64,000 nucleotides of DNA from Frigoribacterium sp. CG_9.8 (GCF_015751965.1 NZ_JADOVH010000002.1:550763-614762), one strand, 5' to 3'. Shown: positions 18,860 to 27,757, counted from the first letter of the stretch. Program-made: numbers and translations. Notes: generated from the sequence alone by a model not told the origin.

Positions 18860-19750
18860 ATGGCAGAACCGGTCGAACTGTGGTGGGCCAGACGCCAATG
18901 GTCGAAGGCGCTCGAGATCCCATATCCGGTCGGTTGTTATCGCAGCGACTGGGAGCGTCATCCGGTGCTGGTGCGCCAATATCGCCCCGACCTGAACTCG
19001 GGGATCACCCTGACCCAGGTGCCGCCAGCCGCCGAGGTCTATCTCGTCTGGCAGTGCGACTTCGGGCATCAATTCGTGGCAACCCCTGAGGAGCAACGTC
19101 AGCGACCCGGGCAGTCGAGGCGGCGGTCGACCTGGTGTCCCGAGTGCGCGGCGGGAGCGAGGCGCCCGCGTGCACCTGTACCGTCTCGCACTGTGTCGCC
19201 GGTGCGTTCACGAACCCGTCGCGTACCGGTTCGACAAATTTCGCCCCTTCATCCTGTGGGGGAGGCCGTCGCGGGGAAGTCTGCTGTGGGGGAGTCTCGT
19301 GTGGGGGAGGCCTTTTTCAGCGCTCTCGCTCCAACGCCGGCGTCGGCAGCCGAGGGCGACCTGCGGCATCGGCTCGCCCAGATATTCGACGTCGATTTCT
19401 CACTGAATGCGGTGCGGGTTGGCCGTGCGTTCTTCGCGCACCACGAGGTGTGGCCCGACATCGTGATCGCAGAGTTGCGGGTCGCGATCGAATACGACAC
19501 GACGGGCCGGGACGGTCTCGAACATGTCGGTCGACGCGAGGACACTGACCGGCGAAAAGATCGCCTCCTGCGCGCAGCCGGCTGGGAAGTCATTCGCATC
19601 CGGTGCGGAAAGCTGCAGCCCATCGGCCCGTGGGACATCTCTGCGCCGGGGGTCTCAAAGAAAACGGTGGGGCGGGTCATCGATCGGCTCTGCGAGATTC
19701 GCGGTGACCTAATCGTCGAGTGTTACCGCCGCAGATTATCCCTGACTTGA
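18860..19750 (+). CDS. Zinc-ribbon / DUF559-like nuclease-fold protein
   Basis: 296 residues in two parts. The N-terminal part has a treble-clef or zinc-ribbon layout, WQCDFGHQF...WCPECAAG (about residues 60-95). The C-terminal part (about 170-275) reads like a PD-(D/E)XK nuclease of the Vsr/DUF559 type: VWPDIVIAELRVAIEYD, then RKDRLLRAAGWEVIRIRCG. Between them is a linker containing four five-residue repeats (VGEAV, AGKSA, VGESR, VGEAF) encoded by a 15-bp array. The ATG at 18860 is taken because upstream frame overlaps the permease gene. Biological role unknown; nuclease activity is inference. Confidence 0.7.
   Translation: MAEPVELWWARRQWSKALEIPYPVGCYRSDWERHPVLVRQYRPDLNSGITLTQVPPAAEVYLVWQCDFGHQFVATPEEQRQRPGQSRRRSTWCPECAAGARRPRAPVPSRTVSPVRSRTRRVPVRQISPLHPVGEAVAGKSAVGESRVGEAFFSALAPTPASAAEGDLRHRLAQIFDVDFSLNAVRVGRAFFAHHEVWPDIVIAELRVAIEYDTTGRDGLEHVGRREDTDRRKDRLLRAAGWEVIRIRCGKLQPIGPWDISAPGVSKKTVGRVIDRLCEIRGDLIVECYRRRLSLT
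19256..19315. repeat. 15-bp in-frame tandem array in the linker of the zinc-ribbon protein
   Basis: Four 15-bp units of the gtgggggaggccgtc type separate the zinc-ribbon and nuclease-like domains. Confidence 0.85.
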
Positions 19751-19788
19751 CATGCAGAATATCCCCGACTTGACATAATGCGCATTAT
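19746..19788. repeat. Paired acttgacat motifs with a 14-bp palindrome
   Basis: Directly after the stop of the zinc-ribbon gene, atcccYgacttgacat occurs twice, 23 bases apart. The second copy runs into the perfect palindrome ataatgcgcattat (19775-19788). Two more cttgacat copies lie near 20085 and 20101. No promoter can be assigned with certainty. Confidence 0.6.
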
Positions 19789-19884
19789 CAGCGCTTTTGC
19801 CAGCAGCAGAAGCTGGGAGCCCCCGCACGAAACCCTTGAATAGAGGCGCCCGAGGCATCCGCCGCAATCTGGGATACTTGGGAC

Positions 19885-20025
19885 ATGTCGATGTTTCTTT
19901 CGCTGGTCCGGTCCGCCGGAATCGCCGTTTTGATCGTGATGGCCGTGCTGGTCGCTGTTACCGCACTCATCGGAATCATCGTCTCGTTGTCACCAACGCT
20001 CATCCCGGGTTTCTTACAAAGTTGA
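19885..20025 (+). CDS. Putative 46-residue single-span membrane peptide
   Basis: Small ORF of 46 codons. After a short MSMFLSLVRSAG start comes one strongly hydrophobic helix (about residues 12-36) and a short tail ending GFLQS. A purine-rich stretch (ttgggac) precedes the ATG. It is the only plausible gene in the 375 bases between two convergent genes. The clean hydrophobic pattern argues for a real gene, but no homologue is recognised and function is unknown. Confidence 0.45.
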   Translation: MSMFLSLVRSAGIAVLIVMAVLVAVTALIGIIVSLSPTLIPGFLQS

Positions 20026-20125
20026 TCTGCTGCCTCGCCAGCTCAAACAGTGTCTCGACAGTGCGGTCCTCCGCGTCGTCTTTTCTTGACATGATGTTTA
20101 CTTGACATAACGGCGCAGCCCGGCA

Positions 20126-20608
20126 CTACTGGTCGCTGAGGCCGAGAAATCGCTCGATGGCTTCGACCACGAGGCGGTGATCCGCATCCTGGGCGAGGCC
20201 CGATACGGTGACGGTGCCGATCAGGCCCGAATCGCGGATGATGATTGGAAACGCACCGCCATGCGCCGCGAACAGCAATGAATCGTTCCATTCGCGCGTC
20301 TCGAAGGGTGTTCCGGTGGCGCGATGGCGCAGTCCGACCAGAAAAGAACTGTTGCCGAATCGCCGCGCTGTGCGCACCTTGCGATCGATCCACTGGTCGT
20401 TGTCCGCGGCGGTGCCGGCCAGTGCGGCATGGAAGAGCTGCTGGTCGCCGCGGCGGATGTCGATGGTGATCGCAAGGCCGCGCTCGGTACCGAGCGCAAC
20501 CAGGATGCATCCGAGTTCCCACGCATCGGCGTGGCTGAACCGGGCGAAGACGAGGCGCTCCTCCTGTGCTTCGATCTCGGCGATGAGGCGGGCGGTGTCT
20601 TCGGTCAC
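20126..20608 (-). CDS. UPF0303 / heme-degrading-domain family protein
   Basis: 160-residue protein of the UPF0303 (GlcG/HbpS-related) family. Recognisable pieces are the ADAWELGCILVALG helix, IDIRRGDQQLFHAAL, and FPIIIRDSGLIGTVTVSGL near the C-terminus. Members may bind small molecules or haem; no catalytic residues can be named. Start is a GTG at 20608 behind an AAAGG ribosome site. Lies downstream of the Nudix gene on the same strand with only 10 bases between, so probably one operon with it and the S9 peptidase. Confidence 0.8.
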   Translation of the reverse strand: MTEDTARLIAEIEAQEERLVFARFSHADAWELGCILVALGTERGLAITIDIRRGDQQLFHAALAGTAADNDQWIDRKVRTARRFGNSSFLVGLRHRATGTPFETREWNDSLLFAAHGGAFPIIIRDSGLIGTVTVSGLAQDADHRLVVEAIERFLGLSDQ

Positions 20609-20618
20609 GGTGAGCCTT

Positions 20619-21071
20619 TCAACAGGGCGGTAACTGGTTGCGGATGAGGTCGAGCAGTTCGGGAGGACGAAACGGCTCTGTCGTGCTGGTGAGTTCGTCG
20701 AGCGTCCACCAGCGGGTCTCGAGCACGTCGAGTAGTTCTTCGGCGGTCCAATTCTCTCGTGACGGCTGGAAGCCCGTGGTACGCAACAGGTAATACTCGG
20801 CATGAGCGGTGTCGTGGTCTCCCCCGGCGTAGTCCGGCACGAAATCTTGGCGCCAGACCGGTTCGCCGAGGTCGGAGATGTCGAGGCCCGTCTCCTCGAA
20901 GAGTTCGCGCCGAGCGCCCTGGGCATGGGTCTCCCCCGGCTCTACTCCCCCACCGGGTGTAATCCAGCGTGTGCGCTCGGCAGGCACCGATCCAACCGTC
21001 AGGTACAACAGAATTCGATCCTGCTCATCGAAGATCAGGATTCGGGACGTGAGGCGATGTCGATTCCGCAC
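20619..21071 (-). CDS. NUDIX hydrolase
   Basis: 150-residue Nudix-fold pyrophosphohydrolase; the Nudix box is complete (GGGVEPGETHAQGARRELFEETG spans the pattern GX5EX7REUXEEXGU). Substrate unknown. The GTG start immediately follows the stop of the S9 peptidase gene, implying coupled translation. The WWTLDELTST tail is common in housecleaning Nudix enzymes. Confidence 0.92.
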   Translation of the reverse strand: MRNRHRLTSRILIFDEQDRILLYLTVGSVPAERTRWITPGGGVEPGETHAQGARRELFEETGLDISDLGEPVWRQDFVPDYAGGDHDTAHAEYYLLRTTGFQPSRENWTAEELLDVLETRWWTLDELTSTTEPFRPPELLDLIRNQLPPC

Positions 21072-23153
21072 TTAGACGCCCGGACTCGTGACGCCCGGAT
21101 TCGCAATGCCCGGATTCGCAACGGACGGCAGGTATCGCGCCCACCAGTCCAGCACGGCCTCGAAGCGCTGCACGCGGTGTCGTGGTCTTCCGCTGCGACT
21201 CAGCTCGTGATTCTCCCCCGGAAAGATGAGCAGTTCCGTCTCGACACCGTTGCGCTTCAACGCTGCGTAAAAGCGTTCGCCCTGGCTGAGTGGGCAGCGC
21301 AGATCGTCCTCCGAATGGATCACCAGCGTTGGAGTGGTCACCTGGCCCGACAGCGCCTGCGGACTCTGCTGACGCATCCGCTGCGGATCCGTACCGGTGT
21401 ATTCGTCGCTGAAGAACGAGCCGATGTCGGAGGTGCCGACAAAAGTCTCGGGGTCGAGGTAGCCGCGTTCGACGATCGCTCCGGCGAAACGGTGGTCATT
21501 GGCGATGATCCACGCGGTCAGATAACCGCCATACGAGCCGCCCATCACACCGATGCGCTCTCTGTCGAGTGCGGGGTGACGTGACAAAGCCCCCTCGAGG
21601 AAGTCGATCACATCCGTGAAGTCGACAGTGCCCATTCGCTGGCGCGTGGCACGTCCGTGCACCTCGCCATATCCGGCCGACCCGCGCGGATTGCACATCA
21701 CCACGGCGTAGCCCGCGTCGACATACACCTGCGCCTCGTCGAAAAATGAGACTCCCCACTGGGCGAATGGTCCGCCGTGAATAACCAGCAGCACCGGATG
21801 TGGTTCCCCTTGGTCGATCGGTGTCAGAACCCAGCCGTGCACATCGCTGCCATCGTGCGCGGTCACCGACAGCTCCTGAAGCGGAGTCACCCCGCCGCGG
21901 CGCAACCCCGCGGAAAAGTCGGTGAGCGGATGCGACCCGCTCGCGGTGACGAGACCGAGCTCACCCATCGAGGATGGGGTCGTGTAGGAGACCACGATCG
22001 TGTTTGCCCCGGTGCTGGCATTGTGGCTGGCCGCTGTTCCGTGCACTTCGAGATCGCCGGTGACGAGAGCGGTCACCGTGCCGTCGAGTGCGATCCGCAG
22101 CAGATGTACCCGCCCACGGTCGAGGCGGTGCACGAGGGCTCCCTCGGCTGTCACGATCAGCTCGCCGTCGAGCTGAACTGTGGCCGAATCGGTGAGCCGT
22201 CGCGCGGCCTCGGTTGCCGCATCCTGCACCCAGAGTTGATCTCCACGTCCGACGAAGTCGATGCCGCGCTCGCCCAGATCAGCACCGATGAACCACAGCT
22301 CGCCACTCGGAGAATATTCGACGCTCGAGATACCGTAGCGGCGGTGGTGGCCGGTGACCTGCACTGCGGCCGGTAGCTCCCCAGCAGGCGTTTCGAGAGT
22401 GAGCTCGTAGACGTTGTTGGCGAGGTCACGGTCACGATCGGGATGCCGCGCCGACACCACCGCGAGTGTTCGGCCGTCCGGCGAGAAGGCGAGAGCTCCA
22501 TGGTCGAAGTCTCCTTCGGTGAGCCGGCGCGGCAGGGGAACCCCGGTGGATGCGTCGGGCTCCGGATGCTCGGCCGAAGGTGCCGTCGGGTAGCCGGGCT
22601 CGTCATCCACGCTGGGCACATCGATGAGGAAGACCTGGCGACGCCGATCGGTCGTGTAGCCGAACCCGTTGGAGCGGTACTTGAGAGTGCTGATGCGACG
22701 GGGCGGCTCAGAACCCGGCCCGAGGTGCGCGACGGTGCCGTAACGTCCGTCCTCGGCGACCGCAGCGGTGAAGGCGATCTTGCGGGAGTCCGGGGACCAG
22801 CGCCAGATGCCGATGCCCAGTTTCTGATCGGTCAGCTGCACCGGCTCTCCGCCAGGTGCAGCCATGACGTACAGCTGTGCCGGACCGTCGGTTGGCGACC
22901 GGACAAACGCGAGTAAAGCGCCGTCCGGTGAGAACTGCGGATAAGAATCACTGATCCCGCGGGTGATCCGCCGCGCACCGGAGCCGTCGACATCGACACC
23001 GACATCGACACCGACATCGACACTCCACAGTTGCCCAACCGTGCGGTCCGCATCAAGATCCGGTCGCGAGACCGCCACGACAGCACGACTGCCATCCGGG
23101 TGGATCGTGGGGCGGGATACGGTGGACAGCAGGGGAAGATCTGAAGGCTTCAT
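21072..23153 (-). CDS. S9-family (prolyl oligopeptidase) serine peptidase
   Basis: Large cytoplasmic peptidase: an N-terminal beta-propeller (repeated blades such as SPDGALLAFV, SPDSRKIAF, SPDGRTLAVV) caps a C-terminal alpha/beta-hydrolase. The nucleophile is in GGSYGG; acid and base are expected in SEDDLRC and FPGENHELS. Start chosen is ATG at 23153 (MKPSDLPLL), preceded by GGGA and matching relatives; two further ATGs lie 9 and 18 bases upstream. Two tandem arrays change the protein: VDVG repeats in the first blade and three copies of the (A/T)(N/S)PG(I/V) repeat at the very C-terminus. Confidence 0.93.
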   Translation of the reverse strand: MKPSDLPLLSTVSRPTIHPDGSRAVVAVSRPDLDADRTVGQLWSVDVGVDVGVDVDGSGARRITRGISDSYPQFSPDGALLAFVRSPTDGPAQLYVMAAPGGEPVQLTDQKLGIGIWRWSPDSRKIAFTAAVAEDGRYGTVAHLGPGSEPPRRISTLKYRSNGFGYTTDRRRQVFLIDVPSVDDEPGYPTAPSAEHPEPDASTGVPLPRRLTEGDFDHGALAFSPDGRTLAVVSARHPDRDRDLANNVYELTLETPAGELPAAVQVTGHHRRYGISSVEYSPSGELWFIGADLGERGIDFVGRGDQLWVQDAATEAARRLTDSATVQLDGELIVTAEGALVHRLDRGRVHLLRIALDGTVTALVTGDLEVHGTAASHNASTGANTIVVSYTTPSSMGELGLVTASGSHPLTDFSAGLRRGGVTPLQELSVTAHDGSDVHGWVLTPIDQGEPHPVLLVIHGGPFAQWGVSFFDEAQVYVDAGYAVVMCNPRGSAGYGEVHGRATRQRMGTVDFTDVIDFLEGALSRHPALDRERIGVMGGSYGGYLTAWIIANDHRFAGAIVERGYLDPETFVGTSDIGSFFSDEYTGTDPQRMRQQSPQALSGQVTTPTLVIHSEDDLRCPLSQGERFYAALKRNGVETELLIFPGENHELSRSGRPRHRVQRFEAVLDWWARYLPSVANPGIANPGVTSPGV
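21075..21119. repeat. 15-bp array at the S9 peptidase C-terminus
   Basis: Three 15-bp units (gacgcccggattcgc and variants) directly before the stop codon encode repeated five-residue ANPGV-like units. Confidence 0.88.
22989..23024. repeat. 12-bp array in the S9 peptidase propeller
   Basis: Three near-identical copies of gacatcgacacc encode VDVG repeats in a surface loop. Confidence 0.88.
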
Positions 23154-23249
23154 CGTTCCCATGCTAGCCACCGCGACACAGATGCTATCGGCCGCGACAC
23201 AGGGCAGCCCAGAGCTGGCGGGAGAACCCCGACGCGCGCCCCGACAGGA

Positions 23250-24014
23250 TCAGGCGGTACCGAAGCCGCTCACGTCCCCGACCAGCCGGGTGTGATCGGT
23301 GGGGATCGGCTCTACCGCAGCCAACGCGATCTCCGCGGCGAACTCGCTCACGTTGAACAGGCGGCCGGCCGAGCTCTTGCGTGCACTGATCGCCCCGGGA
23401 TTGGCCCGCTCGAGCAGTGTGGCGGTGATGGTGCCCTCGATCATGTCACCGGAGACCACGACCAATCCGATGCCCGCAGCATCCAGGATCGTGATCATCG
23501 CCAGCAGCGCATCCTCACCCGCCCGCTTGCTGAGTGCCACGGGAAGGTACTCCGGCATCGTGGGGGTCGAGTGGATGAAGTGCGCCTGGTGGCTGGTCAC
23601 GAAGATCACGCGGGATCCGGGCGAGAGCAGTGGAAGTGCGGCAGTCAACAGGCTGACCTGGGCGTCGCGATTGAGCTGCATCGCGTAATCCTCGGCCATT
23701 CCGGACTCCATGCCGCCGGAGGCATTCATCACGAGGATGTCGAGGCCGCCCCATTCGCTCGTGATGGTGTCGAACAGCCCGGTGACCGACGTCGGGTCGG
23801 TGAGGTCCGCGCCGATGGCGATCGCGGATCCGCCTGCGGCGATGATCTTGTCGACGAGCTTGGTTGCGCGGGCCTCTTTGTTGCGGAAGTTGATCACGAC
23901 TCTCGCGCCAGCCTCGGCGAGGTAGGTGGCGGTGTCGGCGCCGATGCCGCGGGAAGAGCCGGTCACGAGGGCGCGGAGCCCGTCGAGCGAACCGGCGGCG
24001 AGGGGATTTGTCAC
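23250..24014 (-). CDS. SDR-family oxidoreductase
   Basis: 254-residue short-chain dehydrogenase with the NAD(P)-binding TGSSRGIG near residue 18 and the VMNASGG strand after it. The expected catalytic YxxxK is not seen; instead the region reads EYLPVALSKRAGED, with seven steps from Tyr to Lys. The start is the GTG at 24014, seven bases after AGGAG. A longer frame upstream lacks a ribosome site. Substrate unknown. Confidence 0.85.
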   Translation of the reverse strand: MTNPLAAGSLDGLRALVTGSSRGIGADTATYLAEAGARVVINFRNKEARATKLVDKIIAAGGSAIAIGADLTDPTSVTGLFDTITSEWGGLDILVMNASGGMESGMAEDYAMQLNRDAQVSLLTAALPLLSPGSRVIFVTSHQAHFIHSTPTMPEYLPVALSKRAGEDALLAMITILDAAGIGLVVVSGDMIEGTITATLLERANPGAISARKSSAGRLFNVSEFAAEIALAAVEPIPTDHTRLVGDVSGFGTA

Positions 24015-24142
24015 GGGATGGCTCCTGAAGTCGAAAGGGCGGTCGAGGCGCGAGCCACGGGTCACGAGAATAGCAAGATCAGGCGGTTTTACGGGTGCCG
24101 GTGCTAGTTTTAGGGGACACGAGTGGCAAGGGGCACCGCTGA

Positions 24143-24619
24143 ATGATCGCTGATTTTTTCACGATGTACGCCTGGGTCTTTTGGGTGGCGCTGTTGCTGG
24201 TGTTCGTCATCGTCGAGGTTCTCACCGTCGATTTCACCTTTCTCATGCTCGCGGGTGGCTGTGTCGGCGGTCTCGTGGCAGACCTGCTCGGTGCGCCGTT
24301 CTGGGCGCAAATTCTGCTTGCGGGGATGCTCTCCCTTCTCTTTCTGTTTATTGCGCGGCCGGCTATCAAGCGCTCACTGGGCCGTGGGTCCGATGCCACC
24401 CCGACTAATGTTGCCGCCTTGATCGGAGCCGCTGGAACGGTCACTACACCTTTTGTCGACGGGCAGGGCCACGTCAAGCTCGCGAACGGCGAAACCTGGA
24501 CAGCTCGTCTGTCGCAGGCCACCACGAATCGACCGGTAGATACCGGTGAACGCATCGTCGTAACGGCGATCGAAGGGGCAACCGCGATAGTGGCGCCCTC
24601 GGAAGGAACAGCACTGTGA
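24143..24619 (+). CDS. NfeD-like membrane protein
   Basis: 158 residues: three or so N-terminal membrane helices (WVFWVALLLVFVIVEVLTV; MLAGGCVGGLVADLL; LLAGMLSLLFLFIA) and a C-terminal OB-fold NfeD domain (GAAGTVTTPFVDGQGHVKLANGETW). NfeD proteins pair with SPFH/stomatin proteins in membrane quality control. It overlaps the SPFH gene by 4 bases, the usual arrangement. Confidence 0.9.
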   Translation: MIADFFTMYAWVFWVALLLVFVIVEVLTVDFTFLMLAGGCVGGLVADLLGAPFWAQILLAGMLSLLFLFIARPAIKRSLGRGSDATPTNVAALIGAAGTVTTPFVDGQGHVKLANGETWTARLSQATTNRPVDTGERIVVTAIEGATAIVAPSEGTAL

Positions 24620-25611
24620 TCATCGACCTGTTCGGACAAATCATTCTCGTGATCGTGATCATCATTGTCGCGATCTTCGTACTGGCCATTCTCTTCAGGT
24701 CAGTGAAGATAATCCCTCAGGCTCGCGCCGGAGTTGTCGAGCGACTCGGCAAATATCACAAGACCCTCCAGCCGGGACTCAACATCCTTGTGCCGTTTAT
24801 CGACCGGGTGCGACCGCTCATCGATATGCGTGAGCAGGTTGTCTCCTTCCCGCCACAGCCGGTGATCACCGAAGACAACCTGGTCGTCTCGATCGATACT
24901 GTCGTGTACTTCCAGGTGACGGATGCCCGCGCGGCAACCTATGAGATCGCCAATTACCTGGGCGCTGTCGAGCTTCTCACCACCACCACACTGCGAAACG
25001 TGGTCGGATCTCTCAACCTCGAGGAAGCCCTCACCAGCCGCGACAATATCAACGGACAGTTGCGCGTCGTACTCGACGAGGCCACTGGCAAGTGGGGCGT
25101 TCGAGTCGGTCGTGTCGAGCTCAAGGCCATCGACCCGCCAGTCTCCATCCAGGACTCGATGGAAAAGCAGATGCGCGCCGAGCGCGATCGTCGGGCACAG
25201 ATTTTGACCGCTGAGGGAACAAAGCAGGCTGCGATCCTGCAGGCTGAGGGTGCAAGGCAGGCCTATATTCTCGAAGCGGAGGGCGCAGCCAAGGCTCAGG
25301 TGCTGCGCGCCCAGGGTGAGGCTGAGGCGATCCAAACGGTCTTCAAGGCAATTCACGATGGAGATCCCGATTCGAAGCTGCTCGCCTACCAGTACTTGCA
25401 GATGCTCCCGAAGATTGCGCAGGGTGACTCCAACAAGCTCTGGATCATTCCGTCGGAGCTCACCGAGGCGATCAAGAGCATCACTGCTGGCTTCGGTGCG
25501 AGCCTGACGGGGAATACCGGCGGAAATGCCGGCGCTCACACAGCGACTCCCCCGACATCCGCTCCGGTGACACCCACTCCCCCGCCTGCGACTGACTCAC
25601 CAGTCATCTAG
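24616..25611 (+). CDS. SPFH/Band-7 (stomatin/paraslipin-like) protein
   Basis: 331-residue membrane-anchored SPFH protein. It has one N-terminal helix, a Band-7 domain (IIPQARAGVVERLGKYHKTL to the ...SIQDSMEKQMRAERDRRA stretch), a coiled coil rich in Ala/Glu (AAILQAEGARQAYILEAEGA) and a Pro/Thr-rich tail. Such proteins build ring assemblies in the membrane. The GTG start overlaps the nfeD stop, so both proteins are made together. Confidence 0.93.
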   Translation: MIIDLFGQIILVIVIIIVAIFVLAILFRSVKIIPQARAGVVERLGKYHKTLQPGLNILVPFIDRVRPLIDMREQVVSFPPQPVITEDNLVVSIDTVVYFQVTDARAATYEIANYLGAVELLTTTTLRNVVGSLNLEEALTSRDNINGQLRVVLDEATGKWGVRVGRVELKAIDPPVSIQDSMEKQMRAERDRRAQILTAEGTKQAAILQAEGARQAYILEAEGAAKAQVLRAQGEAEAIQTVFKAIHDGDPDSKLLAYQYLQMLPKIAQGDSNKLWIIPSELTEAIKSITAGFGASLTGNTGGNAGAHTATPPTSAPVTPTPPPATDSPVI

Positions 25612-25645
25612 GCAGTTTTTTCGGATCGTTCGATGAGAGGAACGC

Positions 25646-26482
25646 GTGGTCGAGCACGGCCCGGCCGAGCACGGCCCTGTCGAGAACGGCCCTGTCGAGA
25701 ACGGCCCTGTCGAGAGTCTCAACGGGTTTTTTGATGGCCCGCTGCCCCGCATCTTTGCGCATCGGGGGTGGGCGGCGGATGCTCCGGAGAACACGCTTCT
25801 CGCCTTCGCGGCCGCGCTCGCACTCGGCATCACCCACTGTGAGACCGATGTTCACGCATCCGTCGATGGCGTCCCCGTCGTCAGCCACGATGCCGATCTC
25901 GCTCGCACAGCCGGGGTTGCCGGGCGCATCGACCAACTCTCGTTCGCCGAACTCCAGAAGATCGACCTTGGGCGTGGTCAGAGCTACCCGAGCCTGCAGG
26001 AGGCGCTGTGTGCGTTTCCCGAGGCTCGATTCAACATCGACCTGAAGTCGGACGGAGCGGTGGCGCCAGCCGTCGAGGCGATTCGTAGCGCACAGGCGAC
26101 GCACCGCGTGCTTCTGACCTCGTTCGACAATGCGCGCAGGCTGCGTGCGGTGCGATTGTTGCCGGGTGTTGCGACCTCCGCATCCGCCCTGCCGTTCGCC
26201 ATTGCCCTGCTCGCGGTGACGCTCGGAATCGTGCCACTCGCGCGGCACGTGCTTCGTGGCATGCAGGCCGTGCAGGTGCCAGAGCGAATTCGGGGGCTTC
26301 GCGTGGTCTCCGCCCGTTCGGTGCGGCTGCTGAAGAAATGCGGTGTGGAGGTGCACGTGTGGACGATCAACGATCCGGCAGCTATGACACGACTTCTGGA
26401 TCTCGGTGTCGATGCGCTCATCACCGATCGGCCGGATCTCGCCCTCGAGATCATCAGGGCCCGGCTCGCAAGCAGGGAGTAG
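25646..26482 (+). CDS. Glycerophosphodiester phosphodiesterase
   Basis: TIM-barrel phosphodiesterase of the GDPD family. Catalytic elements are the His in FAHRGWAADAPENT, the metal-binding CETDVH, and HDADL. A GTG start at 25646 follows GAGAGG. The first ~22 residues are five-residue repeats (VEHGP, AEHGP, VENGP, VENGP) from a 15-bp tandem array; the conserved domain starts only at FDGPLPRIFAHRG. There is a possible hydrophobic insert (LPFAIALLAVTLGIVPLARHV). Downstream of NfeD/SPFH. Confidence 0.9.
   Translation: MVEHGPAEHGPVENGPVENGPVESLNGFFDGPLPRIFAHRGWAADAPENTLLAFAAALALGITHCETDVHASVDGVPVVSHDADLARTAGVAGRIDQLSFAELQKIDLGRGQSYPSLQEALCAFPEARFNIDLKSDGAVAPAVEAIRSAQATHRVLLTSFDNARRLRAVRLLPGVATSASALPFAIALLAVTLGIVPLARHVLRGMQAVQVPERIRGLRVVSARSVRLLKKCGVEVHVWTINDPAAMTRLLDLGVDALITDRPDLALEIIRARLASRE
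25649..25708. repeat. 15-bp array after the GDPD start codon
   Basis: Four 15-bp units (gtcgagaacggccct type) start at the second codon and add an N-terminal tail. Confidence 0.9.
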
Positions 26483-26576
26483 CCTGTGAGTTCGCTGGTA
26501 TCACCGCGCAATGGAAATGATTTGCCCAGCTTGGGGGTTTATAACTGGAGGTTGAAACGCGAGAGAGGACCACACA

Positions 26577-26942
26577 ATGGCGGATCGCAGTTTGCGCGGA
26601 ATGAGGCTCGGGTCTCAGAGTCTTCAGAGCGAAGAAGGCGTCACCTTCTCCCCGCGAAAGAAAAGTACCTACCAGGCAGCGGACGGGTCTACGTTCGAGG
26701 TGACCTTCTCATCAGATGCGGAGGTCCCTACGGTCTGGGAGTCTCCGAAGAGCGGCCAGGAGGGTCGACTTCTTGGTGAAGATGGCGTCCAAGTCGAGCC
26801 GGAGCCGTCAGACGCGAAGGTTCCCCGCACCCACTGGGACATGCTCCTCGAGCGTCGTACTCGTGACGAGCTGGAGGAACTGCTTCAGGAGCGTCTTGAT
26901 TTTCTTCGGGCACGCAAGGGTCAGCACAAGGTCGGCGCGTAG
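26577..26942 (+). CDS. rbpA: RNA polymerase-binding protein RbpA
   Basis: Actinobacterial general transcription activator, 121 residues, binding sigma factor domain 2 and core RNA polymerase. N-terminal RGMRLGSQSL, the core-binding FEVTFSSDAEVPTVWE strand set and the C-terminal sigma-binding helix region THWDMLLERRTRDELEELLQERL are visible. The ATG follows a purine-rich gagagagga. It ends in a strong terminator, separate from the convergent ppm-lnt operon. Confidence 0.94.
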   Translation: MADRSLRGMRLGSQSLQSEEGVTFSPRKKSTYQAADGSTFEVTFSSDAEVPTVWESPKSGQEGRLLGEDGVQVEPEPSDAKVPRTHWDMLLERRTRDELEELLQERLDFLRARKGQHKVGA

Positions 26943-26977
26943 CGTCTGATCCGAAAAGAACGTGGCTCTACCGGGCC

Positions 26978-27014
26978 TAGCCGATTGTCGCTCACGCGGC
27001 AGTCGGCTATTTTT
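26978..27014. terminator. Intrinsic terminator after rbpA
   Basis: A 14-bp stem (26978-26991 with 26996-27009, two G-U-type positions) with a 4-base loop, followed by TTTTT. It lies between rbpA and the convergent ppm gene and may serve both. Confidence 0.85.
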
Positions 27015-27031
27015 CTGAGCGCCGACGCACG

Positions 27032-27757
27032 CTACTTCGTCATCGCGGAGCGAAGGCCGAAAATACCCCACAGCGTGACCCGCAGCAGGGCCTCGAGAAC
27101 GATACCGGCGTGCATCTTGGAGCGTCCAGCTGCGCGTTCGATGAAGACGATCGGATGTTCGACCACGATTTTTCCCGCCCGCTCCAGCCGCCAGGCCAGC
27201 TCCACCTGAAAGCAATAACCCTGCGAGGAAACCGCGGACAGGTCGAGCCATCGCAGTGCATCAGCGCGGTAGACGCGGAATCCTGCGGTGATGTCGTGGA
27301 TGTTTGAACGCAGCACGATGCGGCAGTAGACGTTGCCTGCGCGGGAGATGACCTGCCTGATCCACGGCCAATTGCGCACCGATCCACCGCTCACCCAGCG
27401 TGAACCGATGACGAGGTCTGCATCCCCGGCGGCAAGGCTGAGCATAGCCGGGAGCACTGACGGATCGTGTGAGCCGTCGGCATCCATCTCGATGACGTAA
27501 AGGTAGCCGTTGTCGAGGGCGTGTGCGAAGCCGGCCAGATAGGCGCGCCCGAGGCCGTCTTTCTCTGCCCGGTGCAGCACGCTCAGGCCCGGATCGGTTG
27601 CGGCGAGTTGGTCGGCCAGGCGCCCCGTGCCATCCGGACTCGAGTCGTCAACCACCAGCACGTCGGCCTGCGGCACGGACTGGCGGATGCGCCCGAGTAT
27701 CATCTCCAGGCTCTCGATCTCGTTGTAGGTCGGGAGGATGATGAGGGCCTCAGCCAC
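27032..27757 (-). CDS. Polyprenol monophosphomannose synthase-like glycosyltransferase
   Basis: GT2-family enzyme of 241 residues, similar to dolichol-phosphate mannosyltransferase: makes polyprenyl-phosphate-mannose for cell-envelope and protein glycosylation. Signatures are ILPTYNE, VVDDSSPDGTG, the metal-binding EMDADGSHDP, and GSRWVSGG. The domain is joined to Lnt in Mycobacterium Ppm1; here the two are separate but overlap by 8 bases with lnt upstream. Confidence 0.88.
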   Translation of the reverse strand: MAEALIILPTYNEIESLEMILGRIRQSVPQADVLVVDDSSPDGTGRLADQLAATDPGLSVLHRAEKDGLGRAYLAGFAHALDNGYLYVIEMDADGSHDPSVLPAMLSLAAGDADLVIGSRWVSGGSVRNWPWIRQVISRAGNVYCRIVLRSNIHDITAGFRVYRADALRWLDLSAVSSQGYCFQVELAWRLERAGKIVVEHPIVFIERAAGRSKMHAGIVLEALLRVTLWGIFGLRSAMTK

